Assembly: GCF_000426545.1 (NCBI RefSeq)
Contig: NZ_AUFO01000007.1
Coordinates: forward strand, 124,001 to 188,000
DNA from: Paenibacillus massiliensis subsp. panacisoli DSM 21345
Lineage (GTDB): Bacteria; Bacillota; Bacilli; Paenibacillales; Paenibacillaceae
Length of the DNA: 64,000 nucleotides
Direction of reading: 5' to 3'
The notes under the pieces were generated by a model. That model did no database searches. It was not told the origin of the DNA and saw only the letters and a list, made by a program, of their open reading frames with translations. Positions 36,795-44,706 of this stretch are shown one piece after another; the stretch's first letter is position 1, and each line of letters starts with the position of its first letter. A program made the translations under genes and the position numbers.

Positions 36795-38219
36795 CTATTT
36801 CACCGTTACGACTGCTGGAAAAGCAAAATATTTCTCTGCATTGTGATAGCAAATATCCTGGACAATGCCACCCAGTAGCTCCAGATCATTCGGTGCCTCG
36901 CCATGCTCAGCCCATTCTCCGATCAGATCGCACAGCAGACGTCGGAAATACTCATGTCGCGTATACGACAGGAAGCTGCGGGAATCTGTCAGCATGCCAA
37001 TGAAGCGAGAGAGCACACCCATGCTTGCCAGGAGCTTCATCTGCTCCAGCATGCCTTCTTTGTGGTCATTGAACCACCAAGCGGTGCCGAATTGGATTTT
37101 TCCTGCGGTCCCACCAGCCTGGAAGCTTCCTGCCACACTTGCAAGCACTGGGTAATCTACCGGGTTCAAGGAATAAAGAATGGTTTTCGGAAGATTGCCT
37201 GTTGCGTCCATTCCGTCCAACAAAGCCGCGAGCGCCGAAGCGATACTTCCATCATTAATAGAATCATAACCGGTGTCAGGGCCCAATCTGCGGAACATCG
37301 CCGTGTTGTTATTCCGCAAGGCATGAATGTGGTATTGCATTGCCCAGCCACGCTGAGCGTACAATTGTCCAAGATGAATTAACGTAAAGCTTTTATACTT
37401 GGCCTCTTCCTCCAATGTAACCTGGCCTTCTTGGAGTGCCTTGGCATAGATAGCCGATACTTCCTCCAGTGTAGCAGGGGCATACAGCAAGACGTCCAAA
37501 GCATGATCCGATACGCGACAGCCGACGCTGTGGAAATACTCTACTCTGCTCTCAAGAGCACGCAGCAAGCCGCTATATTCCGTCACATCAATACCAGATA
37601 CCTCGCCTAGCTTATCGATCCATGGACGGAAGGTAGAACGGTTAAGCTCCAGCCCTTTATCCGGACGGAAGCTTGGCAGGACAGCTGTGTCAAAATCCTT
37701 CAGCTTGGCGATCTGCTTATGCTCCTCCAGAAGATCCGTCGGGTCATCCGTTGTGCAGACTACAGTCACGCCCGATTTGGTGATGAGATCGCGTGCACCG
37801 AAGCCCGGGCCCTGCAGCTGGGCATTCACCTTTTCCCAGATTGCAGGAGCTGTCTGCTCATTAAGCAGTTCATGTACATCGAAAAAGCGCTGAAGCTCCA
37901 AATGTGTCCAGTGATACAGCGGATTGCCGATCAGGGTAGGAACGGTTTTGGCCCACGCCATAAATTTGTCAAAATCCTCCGCATCCCCCGTGATGTATTT
38001 CTCCTCGACCCCGTTGGCACGCATTACCCGCCATTTATAGTGATCGCCATATAACCATGCCTCTGTAATATTCTTAAAGCTCTTGTTCTCATAGATTTCC
38101 TGCGGATTCAAGTGACAATGATAGTCCATGATCGGCATATGCTTGGCAAACTGGTGGTACAGCTGGACGGCAGTCTCGCTGTTCAGCAGGAAGTTGTCAC
38201 GTAAGAAGGAGACGGACAT
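36795..38219 (-). CDS. uxaC: Glucuronate/galacturonate isomerase, copy 2
   Basis: Second uronate isomerase, 474 residues, complete. ATG 38219 (MSVSFLRDNFLLNS) lies behind AGGAAAGGA. YHCHLNPQEIYENKSFKNI, VVCTTDDPTDLLEEH and FGTAWWFNDHKEGMLEQM match copy 1 almost word for word, while the segment around residues 185-260 is more diverged. It is the first gene of copy 2 and carries in its leader a perfect operator palindrome and, overlapping the -10 region, a catabolite-response element that copy 1 lacks. Confidence 0.96.
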   Translation of the reverse strand: MSVSFLRDNFLLNSETAVQLYHQFAKHMPIMDYHCHLNPQEIYENKSFKNITEAWLYGDHYKWRVMRANGVEEKYITGDAEDFDKFMAWAKTVPTLIGNPLYHWTHLELQRFFDVHELLNEQTAPAIWEKVNAQLQGPGFGARDLITKSGVTVVCTTDDPTDLLEEHKQIAKLKDFDTAVLPSFRPDKGLELNRSTFRPWIDKLGEVSGIDVTEYSGLLRALESRVEYFHSVGCRVSDHALDVLLYAPATLEEVSAIYAKALQEGQVTLEEEAKYKSFTLIHLGQLYAQRGWAMQYHIHALRNNNTAMFRRLGPDTGYDSINDGSIASALAALLDGMDATGNLPKTILYSLNPVDYPVLASVAGSFQAGGTAGKIQFGTAWWFNDHKEGMLEQMKLLASMGVLSRFIGMLTDSRSFLSYTRHEYFRRLLCDLIGEWAEHGEAPNDLELLGGIVQDICYHNAEKYFAFPAVVTVK

Positions 38220-38256
38220 TGCTTATCAATCCTTTCCTGAGATTTTGATTTTGTTA

Positions 38257-38276
38257 AAATGTTAACGTTAACATTT
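38257..38276. promoter_or_regulatory. Perfect 20-bp ExuR-type palindrome before uxaC copy 2
   Basis: AAATGTTAACGTTAACATTT is a perfect palindrome located 38 bases before the uxaC start and just downstream of a TATTAT-type -10 box (38290-38285, minus strand). Its near copy before uxaC copy 1 and half copies before both uxaB genes mark it as the common operator of the locus. Confidence 0.8.
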
Positions 38277-38285
38277 ATGGACTTA

Positions 38286-38299
38286 TAATAGCGCTTTCT
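38286..38299. promoter_or_regulatory. Catabolite-response element (cre) at the uxaC copy 2 promoter
   Basis: On the minus strand AGAAAGCGCTATTA fits the CcpA consensus WGWAARCGYTWWMA at 13 of 14 positions. It overlaps the -10 element of the uxaC copy 2 promoter, a site for carbon catabolite repression. Confidence 0.6.
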
Positions 38300-38426
38300 A
38301 TTCTTCAGGAAAGTGACTTTTATCATGCTGCATGAGGCGAATACGTGAACATTTTGTGGTCATTGTACATCATCTCGTTTTAAATCATGCTTTATCGTCT
38401 TGTTTATGACCTTGTTTTCGGGCTCG

Positions 38427-38462
38427 CTATTGAACTTACTATTAAACTTACTATTGAGCTTG
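38427..38462. repeat. 12-bp tandem repeat, three units, beyond uxaC copy 2
   Basis: CTATTGAACTTA, CTATTAAACTTA and CTATTGAGCTTG follow each other directly in the gap between uxaC copy 2 and the DUF2809 gene. The unit length equals that of the array at 32233-32316 but the sequence is different. The rest of 38300-38543 shows no gene. Confidence 0.8.
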
Positions 38463-38543
38463 CTTTCTTGCTTTACAACCCTTTTCACAGTTATGTATTT
38501 CAACTTCATTTAGGGGGTGATTTTTATGCAATGCCCTTTGTAA

Positions 38544-38954
38544 TCAATTATGAGATCGGCCCAGTCGCCAATCGAGAAGATATGCTAGGCCGATTCCAGC
38601 CGTATAACGGAACAGGTCCACTACGAGAAAGCCTCTCCCCAGCACCAATGCACCAAGCGTCGTGCTGCGAATCGCATTAAGCCAATCCAGCTGAAGCAGC
38701 TGCGAAGCCTCAATCGCATAGCAGAACAGTAACCCTATGAGGGCTGCGAGACGTCTGCTTCCTTGTGGCCACAATGTTCTTACACCAAAATAAATCATGA
38801 CAGCCCATAGCGCATCTCCTGCATGAGCCGTGATCACAGCAGGCAGGTGCAGCCCATCATAGCGGGAAGCAAGTCCCAGCCCGATCGTCACAGCGACACC
38901 TGCTGCATAAATGAACCTCTTCCGCCACACCCCTGATTCTCCTGCCTTCTTCAT
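38544..38954 (-). CDS. DUF2809 family membrane protein
   Basis: Small integral membrane protein of 136 residues with about four hydrophobic segments. The family signature is clear: AHAGDALWAVMIYFGVRTLW, IGLLFCYAIEASQLLQLDW and LNAIRSTTLGALVLGRGFL. ATG 38954 follows AAGGGG. DUF2809 proteins share features with VanZ-like membrane proteins, but no activity is established. It stands at the end of the HAD and racemase group on the same strand. Confidence 0.88.
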   Translation of the reverse strand: MKKAGESGVWRKRFIYAAGVAVTIGLGLASRYDGLHLPAVITAHAGDALWAVMIYFGVRTLWPQGSRRLAALIGLLFCYAIEASQLLQLDWLNAIRSTTLGALVLGRGFLVVDLFRYTAGIGLAYLLDWRLGRSHN

Positions 38955-39064
38955 CTGTAATTAATCCCCTTACAATTTAATGTATTATCTATATACATTC
39001 TCAATCGTCTACAGCCTCACGCAGTTGCTGCATAGCAGGTATTCGCACCTGACCCTCCACCTCT

Positions 39065-39754
39065 TTACCATTGGTTCCAAGCATGTAGCTCCGACAACTG
39101 GCGAATCGTGTGCTGTGGACGCTCCATGACCTCATCGGGCCACTCCTCAAAGCCCTCCAGCCAAACTGTCCGAAGGCCTGCCCGACTTGCCCCCTGCACA
39201 TCGTTGACGGGATGATCTCCGACATACCAGGTTTCATGGGGAGAGACCTTCATGCGCTGTAAAGCTAGCTCAAAAATGCGACGATCCGGCTTTTCCAGCC
39301 GAACCGCCTGTGACACGATAACCGTCTCGAAATATGCTCGAAGCTGCAGCTGATCCAGCTTGCGATTCTGCACAGCGACCGAGCCATTCGTAATCAATCC
39401 TAACCGGAAGCCTTGGGCGCGAAGGTCATGCAGCAGCTCTTCTGCTCCCTGCATCATGGTCGTATGACCGACAAATTCAGAATACCAATATTCCAGTAAG
39501 TGTCGTACAGTCACCCGTTCATCCTTGAAGGGCAAAGTATGAAGCAGCTCCTGAAACAGCTCCCGCTTGCTTCTGTATCCATTCCGGTCAGCGATCCGTA
39601 TAGTCTCCATTAGTGCAGCCTCGTTGTCCATACTGGAAGTGCCAATGTCAGAGGTAGCCAGGAAATTTACAATGAATTGACGTGTAAAGCTATCAAATGC
39701 CTGCCTGCGATTAGCGAGCGTATTATCTAGATCGAATAGCACCGTGGTCGTCAC
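39065..39754 (-). CDS. HAD-superfamily hydrolase
   Basis: Haloacid-dehalogenase-type phosphatase of 229 residues. The start is GTG 39754, preceded by GAGGTGATGGC. The nucleophile motif is FDLDNTLANR (Asp8 and Asp10), motif II is LGLITNGS, motif III lysine is in RLEKPDRRIFELAL and motif IV reads VGDHPVNDVQGASRAG. The cap insert after motif I is helical (type C1). The layout is that of YjjG/YfnB-type nucleotidases, although the substrate cannot be fixed. It lies 40 bases downstream of murI and is probably co-transcribed. Confidence 0.9.
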   Translation of the reverse strand: MTTTVLFDLDNTLANRRQAFDSFTRQFIVNFLATSDIGTSSMDNEAALMETIRIADRNGYRSKRELFQELLHTLPFKDERVTVRHLLEYWYSEFVGHTTMMQGAEELLHDLRAQGFRLGLITNGSVAVQNRKLDQLQLRAYFETVIVSQAVRLEKPDRRIFELALQRMKVSPHETWYVGDHPVNDVQGASRAGLRTVWLEGFEEWPDEVMERPQHTIRQLSELHAWNQW

Positions 39755-39794
39755 GCCATCACCTCATTTGATTACTTAAATCCCTGTTGCCTGC

Positions 39795-40586
39795 TTAATT
39801 CCCTGCCGGAATTCCTCTGCGGCTTCGTAGAAAGGAAAGGGCATGCTGCATCTTCTCTACATACTGCTCATCCCCGCTTGAGCACATATATCGAATTTCA
39901 GAGTGTGTGGATGCTCCCAGCAAATGGTTCTCTTGAAGGACGCTCTGCAGACGCTTAACAGTCCCTTCACTCCCATCAATGATGTGTATATGTCGTGGTA
40001 AAATTTCTTCTAATAGCTTTCTATAGTAGGGATAATGCGTACAGCCGAGCACCACCGTACCATACTGATCCAGATCAAAGGATGCTAGCTTCGTTGTGAA
40101 ATAATCCACGATCACCTCGCGGTCCCATATCAGCTGCTCACAATATTGCACCAGCTCAGGCAAGGGAAGTGAATCCACACTGCCCTGGTCGTCAACTCTT
40201 GCTACCAATTCTGTGTATTTGGACTGGCTTAGTGTCAAAGGGGTAGCCATGACGAGCACTCGCTTGCCGTGAGGACGGCTCAATGCGACTGCTGGTTTCA
40301 CAGCTGGCTCCATTCCGATGACAGGAATCCGATATCGGGCGCGAAGCTCTGAGATCGCAATGCTGGTAGCTGTGTTGCATGCCACCACAAGCGCCTTGAC
40401 ATTCTCCTGCATAATTCGGTCTGCACACTCCATAATATACCTGCGAACTTCCTCTTTTGGCTTACTGCCATAAGGGACATGCAGGGTATCTGCATAAAAT
40501 AAGTAATTCTCTCCAGGCAGGACAGACAAAGCCTCATCCAGGACGGTCAAGCCGCCAATACCTGAGTCAAACAGCGCTACTCTCAT
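39795..40586 (-). CDS. murI: Glutamate racemase
   Basis: Supplies D-glutamate for peptidoglycan. I start at ATG 40586 (MRVALFDSGIGG), 6 bases after AGGTG; an ATG 9 bases upstream is too close to that site. The 263-residue protein has the two catalytic cysteines, Cys70 in VVACNTATS and Cys182 in LGCTHYPYY, and the substrate-binding DSGIGG and PYGSKP segments. It is the first gene of a murI-HAD pair. Essential cell-wall function is well established for the family. Confidence 0.96.
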   Translation of the reverse strand: MRVALFDSGIGGLTVLDEALSVLPGENYLFYADTLHVPYGSKPKEEVRRYIMECADRIMQENVKALVVACNTATSIAISELRARYRIPVIGMEPAVKPAVALSRPHGKRVLVMATPLTLSQSKYTELVARVDDQGSVDSLPLPELVQYCEQLIWDREVIVDYFTTKLASFDLDQYGTVVLGCTHYPYYRKLLEEILPRHIHIIDGSEGTVKRLQSVLQENHLLGASTHSEIRYMCSSGDEQYVEKMQHALSFLRSRRGIPAGN

Positions 40587-40765
40587 ATCATTCACCTGAT
40601 TTGTTTAAAATTGATGTCAACATGCTCATCTAGGTCCTGTATCATTCTAACATGATTACTACATAATTGTATGCTGGCCCTCAGGCATGTGTATTTACTT
40701 CCAAGCAATGATGAGTCACCATAAAAAAGAAAGTAACTCCATAAAAAATATTATGTGAAAATATG

Positions 40766-40794
40766 TTGACTGAATTGTCTTAATGCTGTAATAT
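40766..40794 (+). promoter_or_regulatory. Strong SigA-type promoter of the azoreductase gene
   Basis: TTGACT (40766-40771), a 17-base spacer and TAATAT (40789-40794) give a near-consensus promoter about 37 bases before the azoreductase start, in keeping with a highly expressed gene. Confidence 0.75.
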
Positions 40795-40830
40795 TCCACT
40801 TGAGAATAACTCTTGGGAGGAATTAAATCC

Positions 40831-41457
40831 ATGGCTAAAGTTCTATTTGTAAAAGCTAATGACCGTACTGCTGAAGAAGCAGCAACAGTTAAATTGTATA
40901 ACGCATTTCTGGAAAGCTACAAGGCTTCCCACCCAGCTGATGAAGTAACTGAACTGGACCTGCACAGCGTAGAGCTGCCTTACCTGAATGCTAACATGAT
41001 CCGTGGTCTGTACAAGACTGCTAACGGATTCGAAGCGACTGCTGAAGAAGCACGTCTGGCTGGTATCGCTAACGGCTACCTGGACCAATTCCTAGCTGCT
41101 GACAAAGTCGTATTCGCATTCCCACTGTGGAACCTGACAATTCCAGCTGTCCTGCATACTTACATCGACTACCTGAACCAAGCAGGCAAAACGTTCAAAT
41201 ACACTGCTGAGGGTCCTGTAGGTCTGGTAACAGACACTAAAGTTGCTCTGCTGAATGCAAGAGGCGGCTTCTATTCCGAAGGTCCTATGGCAAGCTGGGA
41301 AATGTCCCTTAACTTCGTTAGCAACATCCTTACTTTCTTCGGTGTTCGTGACATTACGAAGATTGTTCTGGAAGGTCACAACGCAACACCTGACAAAGCT
41401 CAAGATATCGTTGCTGATGCATTGAAGCGTGCTAGTGAAGCTGCTGCTCAATTCTAA
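40831..41457 (+). CDS. azoR: FMN-dependent NADH-azoreductase
   Basis: Flavodoxin-fold enzyme (208 residues) that reduces quinones and azo compounds with NADH. ATG 40831 (MAKVLFVKAND) follows GGGAGG by 8-10 bases. FMN-binding segments are FPLWNLTIPAVLHTYIDYLN near residue 98 and LNARGGFYSEGP near 145, both standard for AzoR. The codon choice is narrower than in neighbouring genes (many CTG, GCT and GGT), suggesting high expression. It has its own promoter and a bidirectional terminator. Confidence 0.95.
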   Translation: MAKVLFVKANDRTAEEAATVKLYNAFLESYKASHPADEVTELDLHSVELPYLNANMIRGLYKTANGFEATAEEARLAGIANGYLDQFLAADKVVFAFPLWNLTIPAVLHTYIDYLNQAGKTFKYTAEGPVGLVTDTKVALLNARGGFYSEGPMASWEMSLNFVSNILTFFGVRDITKIVLEGHNATPDKAQDIVADALKRASEAAAQF

Positions 41458-41569
41458 TTGAGCTAGGGAGTCTTAACGGCTCTCGCCCATGTATCTGACT
41501 GCATCCGCTGGCAGGATGATACAACATGAACAATACACCCGCAGTCACACGATTTGTGCTGACAGCATC

Positions 41570-41614
41570 AAAAAGGATGCTTCCAGAGTCCATCGACCTG
41601 AGAGCATCCTTTTC
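41570..41614. terminator. Bidirectional terminator after azoR
   Basis: AAAAAGGATGCT (41570-41581) pairs with AGCATCCTTTT (41603-41613) and has A and T runs on both sides, so it can serve azoR on the plus strand and the convergent secreted-protein gene on the minus strand. Confidence 0.88.
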
Positions 41615-41674
41615 TTATTGCTTTGATTTGTACATGTACACCTGAGCCCCATGTTGAATATAATCCTATACTGT

Positions 41675-42187
41675 TTATGGAATGAACTGCTGTACGATCT
41701 TCACAATTTGTCCGTTCTCCACCGTGATATGATACGGGAAGTCTCCCAAATCCAGACGCTCCTTATTCTCAAAGCCATCCACGAAGGTCTGCAGCGATAC
41801 TTCCTCATTCCAGTTCACCTGGACATCCTCCAATTGACCTGTGCGATCATAGATCTGCATGATAACCTTGGCATCAGCTGCAATGGGCAGCTCCTCGTTC
41901 TCAATCTGTTCATTCACGATATAATAATTGTCAGGGGCCTCCGTCATCTCCGAATCTCCTTCACGTTCCCGGAAGATTTCGTGTGCTGCCTCGCCCTCAT
42001 ACCATTCAATCCGATCAGCTTGCACATAGACTGCGCCATCCTCATTCCGCTGTAATCCGTTAAAGAAGACTGTCTCCTGTTGATCTGCTGCCTGCACTGG
42101 TTCATAGCCTGTGGCTGCAGTTCCACCTGCTGTAACGAATATTAGGACTAATGTGAACATCATCAGCTTTGCAGTAGCTTTTATCAT
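41675..42187 (-). CDS. Secreted hypothetical protein, 170 residues
   Basis: I do not recognise a family. ATG 42187 follows GAGGAGG. The first 30 residues form a signal peptide (MIKATAKLMMFTLVLIFVTA, with likely cleavage in the GTAATGYEPVQA region). The mature part is strongly acidic (for example EWYEGEAAHEIFREREGD) and ends in a beta-rich segment (YHITVENGQIVKIVQQF) typical of small exported proteins with a YxV-strand fold. It shares the terminator at 41570-41614 with azoR. Confidence 0.75.
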   Translation of the reverse strand: MIKATAKLMMFTLVLIFVTAGGTAATGYEPVQAADQQETVFFNGLQRNEDGAVYVQADRIEWYEGEAAHEIFREREGDSEMTEAPDNYYIVNEQIENEELPIAADAKVIMQIYDRTGQLEDVQVNWNEEVSLQTFVDGFENKERLDLGDFPYHITVENGQIVKIVQQFIP

Positions 42188-42426
42188 GTTGCTTCCTCCT
42201 CACGGTACGGGAATGGACACCGCCATCTGTGTCTTACAAGTTCATTACCCTTCTCTTCAAATCATAAACGATCCTGCCTGCAAAAAAGTTTCAGAAATCA
42301 CTGAAAGTAGTTACAATTTCTTCAGAATCGCTTGGTGGGCAAGCGTCTGGATGAACCTAATGCTACAGTGGTCTGCTTCTTGCAGTGGGTTGCCTCTTGC
42401 AGTGGGTTGCTTCTTGCAATTGCCTG

Positions 42427-42582
42427 TTATCGCAGTAGCCCAAGCTTTCTAGCTCGTTCCTCTGAGAGAATAAACTCCTCACTCTCCCATACAGTATCAT
42501 CCTCATCCAAGCCAAACATCGTCATGATCTCAGGCCAGATGCCCTTCTCCAGCGCTTCCTGCTGCGTGATGATGACCTTCAT
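42427..42582 (-). CDS. Small conserved-looking protein, 51 residues
   Basis: A short gene with ATG 42582, 9 bases after AAGGAG. The product begins MKVIITQQEALEKGIWPEIM and continues TMFGLDEDDTVWESEEFILS to a basic end (EERARKLGLLR). The pattern of a helix, a Trp-Glu-Ser segment and a final LSEERARKLGLL resembles short regulatory or adaptor peptides in which the last helix is amphipathic. There is no membrane segment. Coding potential is supported by the ribosome site and composition; function is unknown. A 17-bp direct repeat (CTCTTGCAGTGGGTTGC type) lies just downstream at about 42372-42408. Confidence 0.6.
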   Translation of the reverse strand: MKVIITQQEALEKGIWPEIMTMFGLDEDDTVWESEEFILSEERARKLGLLR

Positions 42583-42803
42583 ACATTAACACTCCTTTTA
42601 TTCTACAGGCTGTTTGTTACGTCTCATACCCATTGCCTAGCGCCTAATCTCAGCACCGCCCAGATCATTGCTTAATGCTATGTATGCTAATTGAACTGAT
42701 TTGGCTACGATTGATCCACAATATACTTGTCTTATTTACTATATACACAGGTTTGTCCAGGTATGCATACTTAAATGTATACTGTAATGCCTAATTTCTT
42801 TGC
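42583..42803. other. Intergenic region before the 51-residue gene
   Basis: Together with the terminator at 42804-42853 and its flank this makes a gene-free stretch of about 330 bases. It is AT-rich with small palindromes (GTATGCATAC near 42762) and must include the promoter of the 51-residue gene, but no -35/-10 pair is convincing. Confidence 0.3.
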
Positions 42804-42853
42804 AAATAAATAAAGAGCCACAGGATTCACCCAAAAGGTGAGGCCCATGACTC
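42804..42853 (-). terminator. Terminator after the lactonase gene
   Basis: On the minus strand GAGTCATGGGCCTCACC pairs imperfectly with GGGTGAATCCTGTGGCTC around a TTTT loop, followed by TTTATTTATTT. It lies about 65 bases past the lactonase stop. Confidence 0.75.
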
Positions 42854-42916
42854 TTCACTTCATTTCCTATCTGTATTCTCTATGTTCACTGCTCCCATCA
42901 ACTAGTATGGAATGCA

Positions 42917-43996
42917 TTAGATGGAGAAGTATACTGGCTTCACGCATACCGGCTTCGATACTTCAACGCTGAGTCCGGTGTATTGCAAGCGACCTGTTGT
43001 GCGATCTACCTTGAAGGTCACAATGTTGTTGGTGTCACGGTTCGCAGCGAGCAGGAATTCCCCACCTGGTACGATAGCAAAGTGACGTGGGTGACCGCCT
43101 TCTACAGATACATATTCAACCACTTCCAGCTTGCCGGACTCGCTATCAAAAGCATAGACCACAATGCTGTCATGTCCACGGTTAGAGCCGTATACATACT
43201 TTCCGTCCTCAGACACTACGATCTCAGCCGTCGTATTCTCGCCCTCGAAGCCGGCAGGAAGCGTGGAAATGTTGCCTACCTCTGTAAGCTGTCCCTTCTC
43301 AGCATCATATGCAAATGTCGTCACAGAAGAATCCACCTCGTTGATTACAAAAGCATATTTGCCATTAGGATGGAATGCCAAGTGGCGTGGGCCTGCACCT
43401 GGATGCGTCTTAGTCTCCCCATGCAGCACCAGCTTGTCCCCTTCAACCTTGTAAGAGCGGATCACGTCGAGACCGAGGTCCTGTACGAACAGGAAACGTC
43501 CATCCGGGCTGTAGAAGGAGGAGTGTGGATGTGGGCGATCCTGACGCTCTGGATGGTGTCCATGACCTTCATGCTGCGCAACATCCAGCAGCTCGCCGAT
43601 CTCGCCATTCTCGCGGATCGCCAGGAGTCCAATCATACCACCATGATAGCTGGTTACGGTAAGGTAAGGCAGCGTGTCATGCTGCTGAATATGGCAAGTC
43701 GTTCCAGCAACGGTGTTTACGCGATTCAGCAGAGTCAGCTTGCCAGTAGATGGGTCAATGTCGAAGGATACTGCTTCTCCGGCTTTGCCGCCTTCTTCCG
43801 TCACTCTGTCACTGATGGAATAGAGCTTACGCTGGTCTGCATCCACATGCACGAACGTAGGGTTGCTCAGACCGGACTGCTCGTCCAAGAGCTCCAGGGC
43901 ACCTGTTTTTTCATCAAATGCGTATACGTATACGCCGCTCCCTTGACTTTCAGCATAGGAACCTGCAAATACCAATAATTTTTGTGCATTAGACAT
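42917..43996 (-). CDS. Lactonase family protein (6-phosphogluconolactonase type)
   Basis: Seven-bladed beta-propeller enzyme of 359 residues related to Pgl/YbhE and Bacillus YkgB, which hydrolyses 6-phosphogluconolactone in the pentose phosphate pathway. ATG 43996 follows AAGGAGG. Propeller signatures are FVHVDADQRKLYSISDRV, PHPHSSFYSPDGRFLFVQDL, GPRHLAFHPNGKYAFVINE and HPRHFAIVPGGEFLLAANRD. It is the natural partner of the Zwf enzyme encoded 5 kb away. Some family members act on other lactones, so the exact substrate is inferred. The gene is single, with its own terminator. Confidence 0.92.
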   Translation of the reverse strand: MSNAQKLLVFAGSYAESQGSGVYVYAFDEKTGALELLDEQSGLSNPTFVHVDADQRKLYSISDRVTEEGGKAGEAVSFDIDPSTGKLTLLNRVNTVAGTTCHIQQHDTLPYLTVTSYHGGMIGLLAIRENGEIGELLDVAQHEGHGHHPERQDRPHPHSSFYSPDGRFLFVQDLGLDVIRSYKVEGDKLVLHGETKTHPGAGPRHLAFHPNGKYAFVINEVDSSVTTFAYDAEKGQLTEVGNISTLPAGFEGENTTAEIVVSEDGKYVYGSNRGHDSIVVYAFDSESGKLEVVEYVSVEGGHPRHFAIVPGGEFLLAANRDTNNIVTFKVDRTTGRLQYTGLSVEVSKPVCVKPVYFSI

Positions 43997-44106
43997 GTGA
44001 ATATCCTCCTTGGTGTGTTAAGAATAGTATAGAATGTGTACAAAATGAATGACTACATGTGGTTCATTATGGACCACTATGGATCGCCTTTCTTCATTAG
44101 AAGCGG

Positions 44107-44580
44107 CTATCCGGCATCATCCAGCACCACGACTGCCTGAGTAGACAGCTCTACATTGCCTGCTAAGGCGCGAGAGATCATACACGATTGCTCTGCCTTG
44201 TCAGCCAGACGCTCCGCCTGCACCAGATGCTCATGGCTTGATCCAGCAGCAAGCACAATTCGTGGGCGGTGAGTAATACGTCGGTAAGTAAATATGTTAT
44301 TCGTCACATCCACAATGCCCTCAGAGGACAAAGCTAGCGATTGAACCAGCAGTCCTGCTCTCTCCATCATAGCAGCTAATGTAATGATATAACAGGTGGA
44401 CGCGGCGCCCAGCAGCATTTCATCCGGGTTGGTCCCCGTCCCGGGTCCACCCATCTCTGCAGGTATGGAGATCACTGAACGCAGACCGCCTGCATCAATC
44501 TCCCCTTCACTGTTACGCCCACCCTTCCAGGTAGCCTCCAAATGAAATACATGCTCTACAACCAGCAGCTCCTTTCCCAT
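44107..44580 (-). CDS. OsmC-family peroxide reductase
   Basis: Thiol-dependent peroxidase of the OsmC/Ohr fold, 157 residues. The two redox cysteines are Cys63 (LGAASTCYIITLA) and Cys133 (EQSCMISRAL), placed as in OsmC-type proteins that detoxify organic hydroperoxides. The start ATG 44580 lacks a good ribosome site; GGAG motifs lie inside the first codons, so the true start may be slightly downstream (near VFHLEATWKGG) with a non-ATG codon. It is a single gene between niaP and the lactonase gene. Confidence 0.85.
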   Translation of the reverse strand: MGKELLVVEHVFHLEATWKGGRNSEGEIDAGGLRSVISIPAEMGGPGTGTNPDEMLLGAASTCYIITLAAMMERAGLLVQSLALSSEGIVDVTNNIFTYRRITHRPRIVLAAGSSHEHLVQAERLADKAEQSCMISRALAGNVELSTQAVVVLDDAG

Positions 44581-44706
44581 GGACTCTCACCATAATCTCT
44601 GTCAGCCCAGACATTTCATTCTTTATTTCATGGCGCTGATTCATTGACACAGACTCGGGCAGCATTAACTCATCAGCACTAACTAAGCGACATTGGCAAG
44701 CCCTGT

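Noticed and set aside
38387-38680. 97-codon plus-strand frame with repeated IELT-like residues
   Set aside because: The repetition is only the 12-bp DNA repeat read in frame, and the second half is antisense to the DUF2809 gene.
39001-39084. 27-codon minus-strand frame overlapping the end of the HAD gene
   Set aside because: It overlaps the HAD coding end, its GGAG is only 4 bases from the ATG, and the product is not recognisable; too weak to list as a gene.
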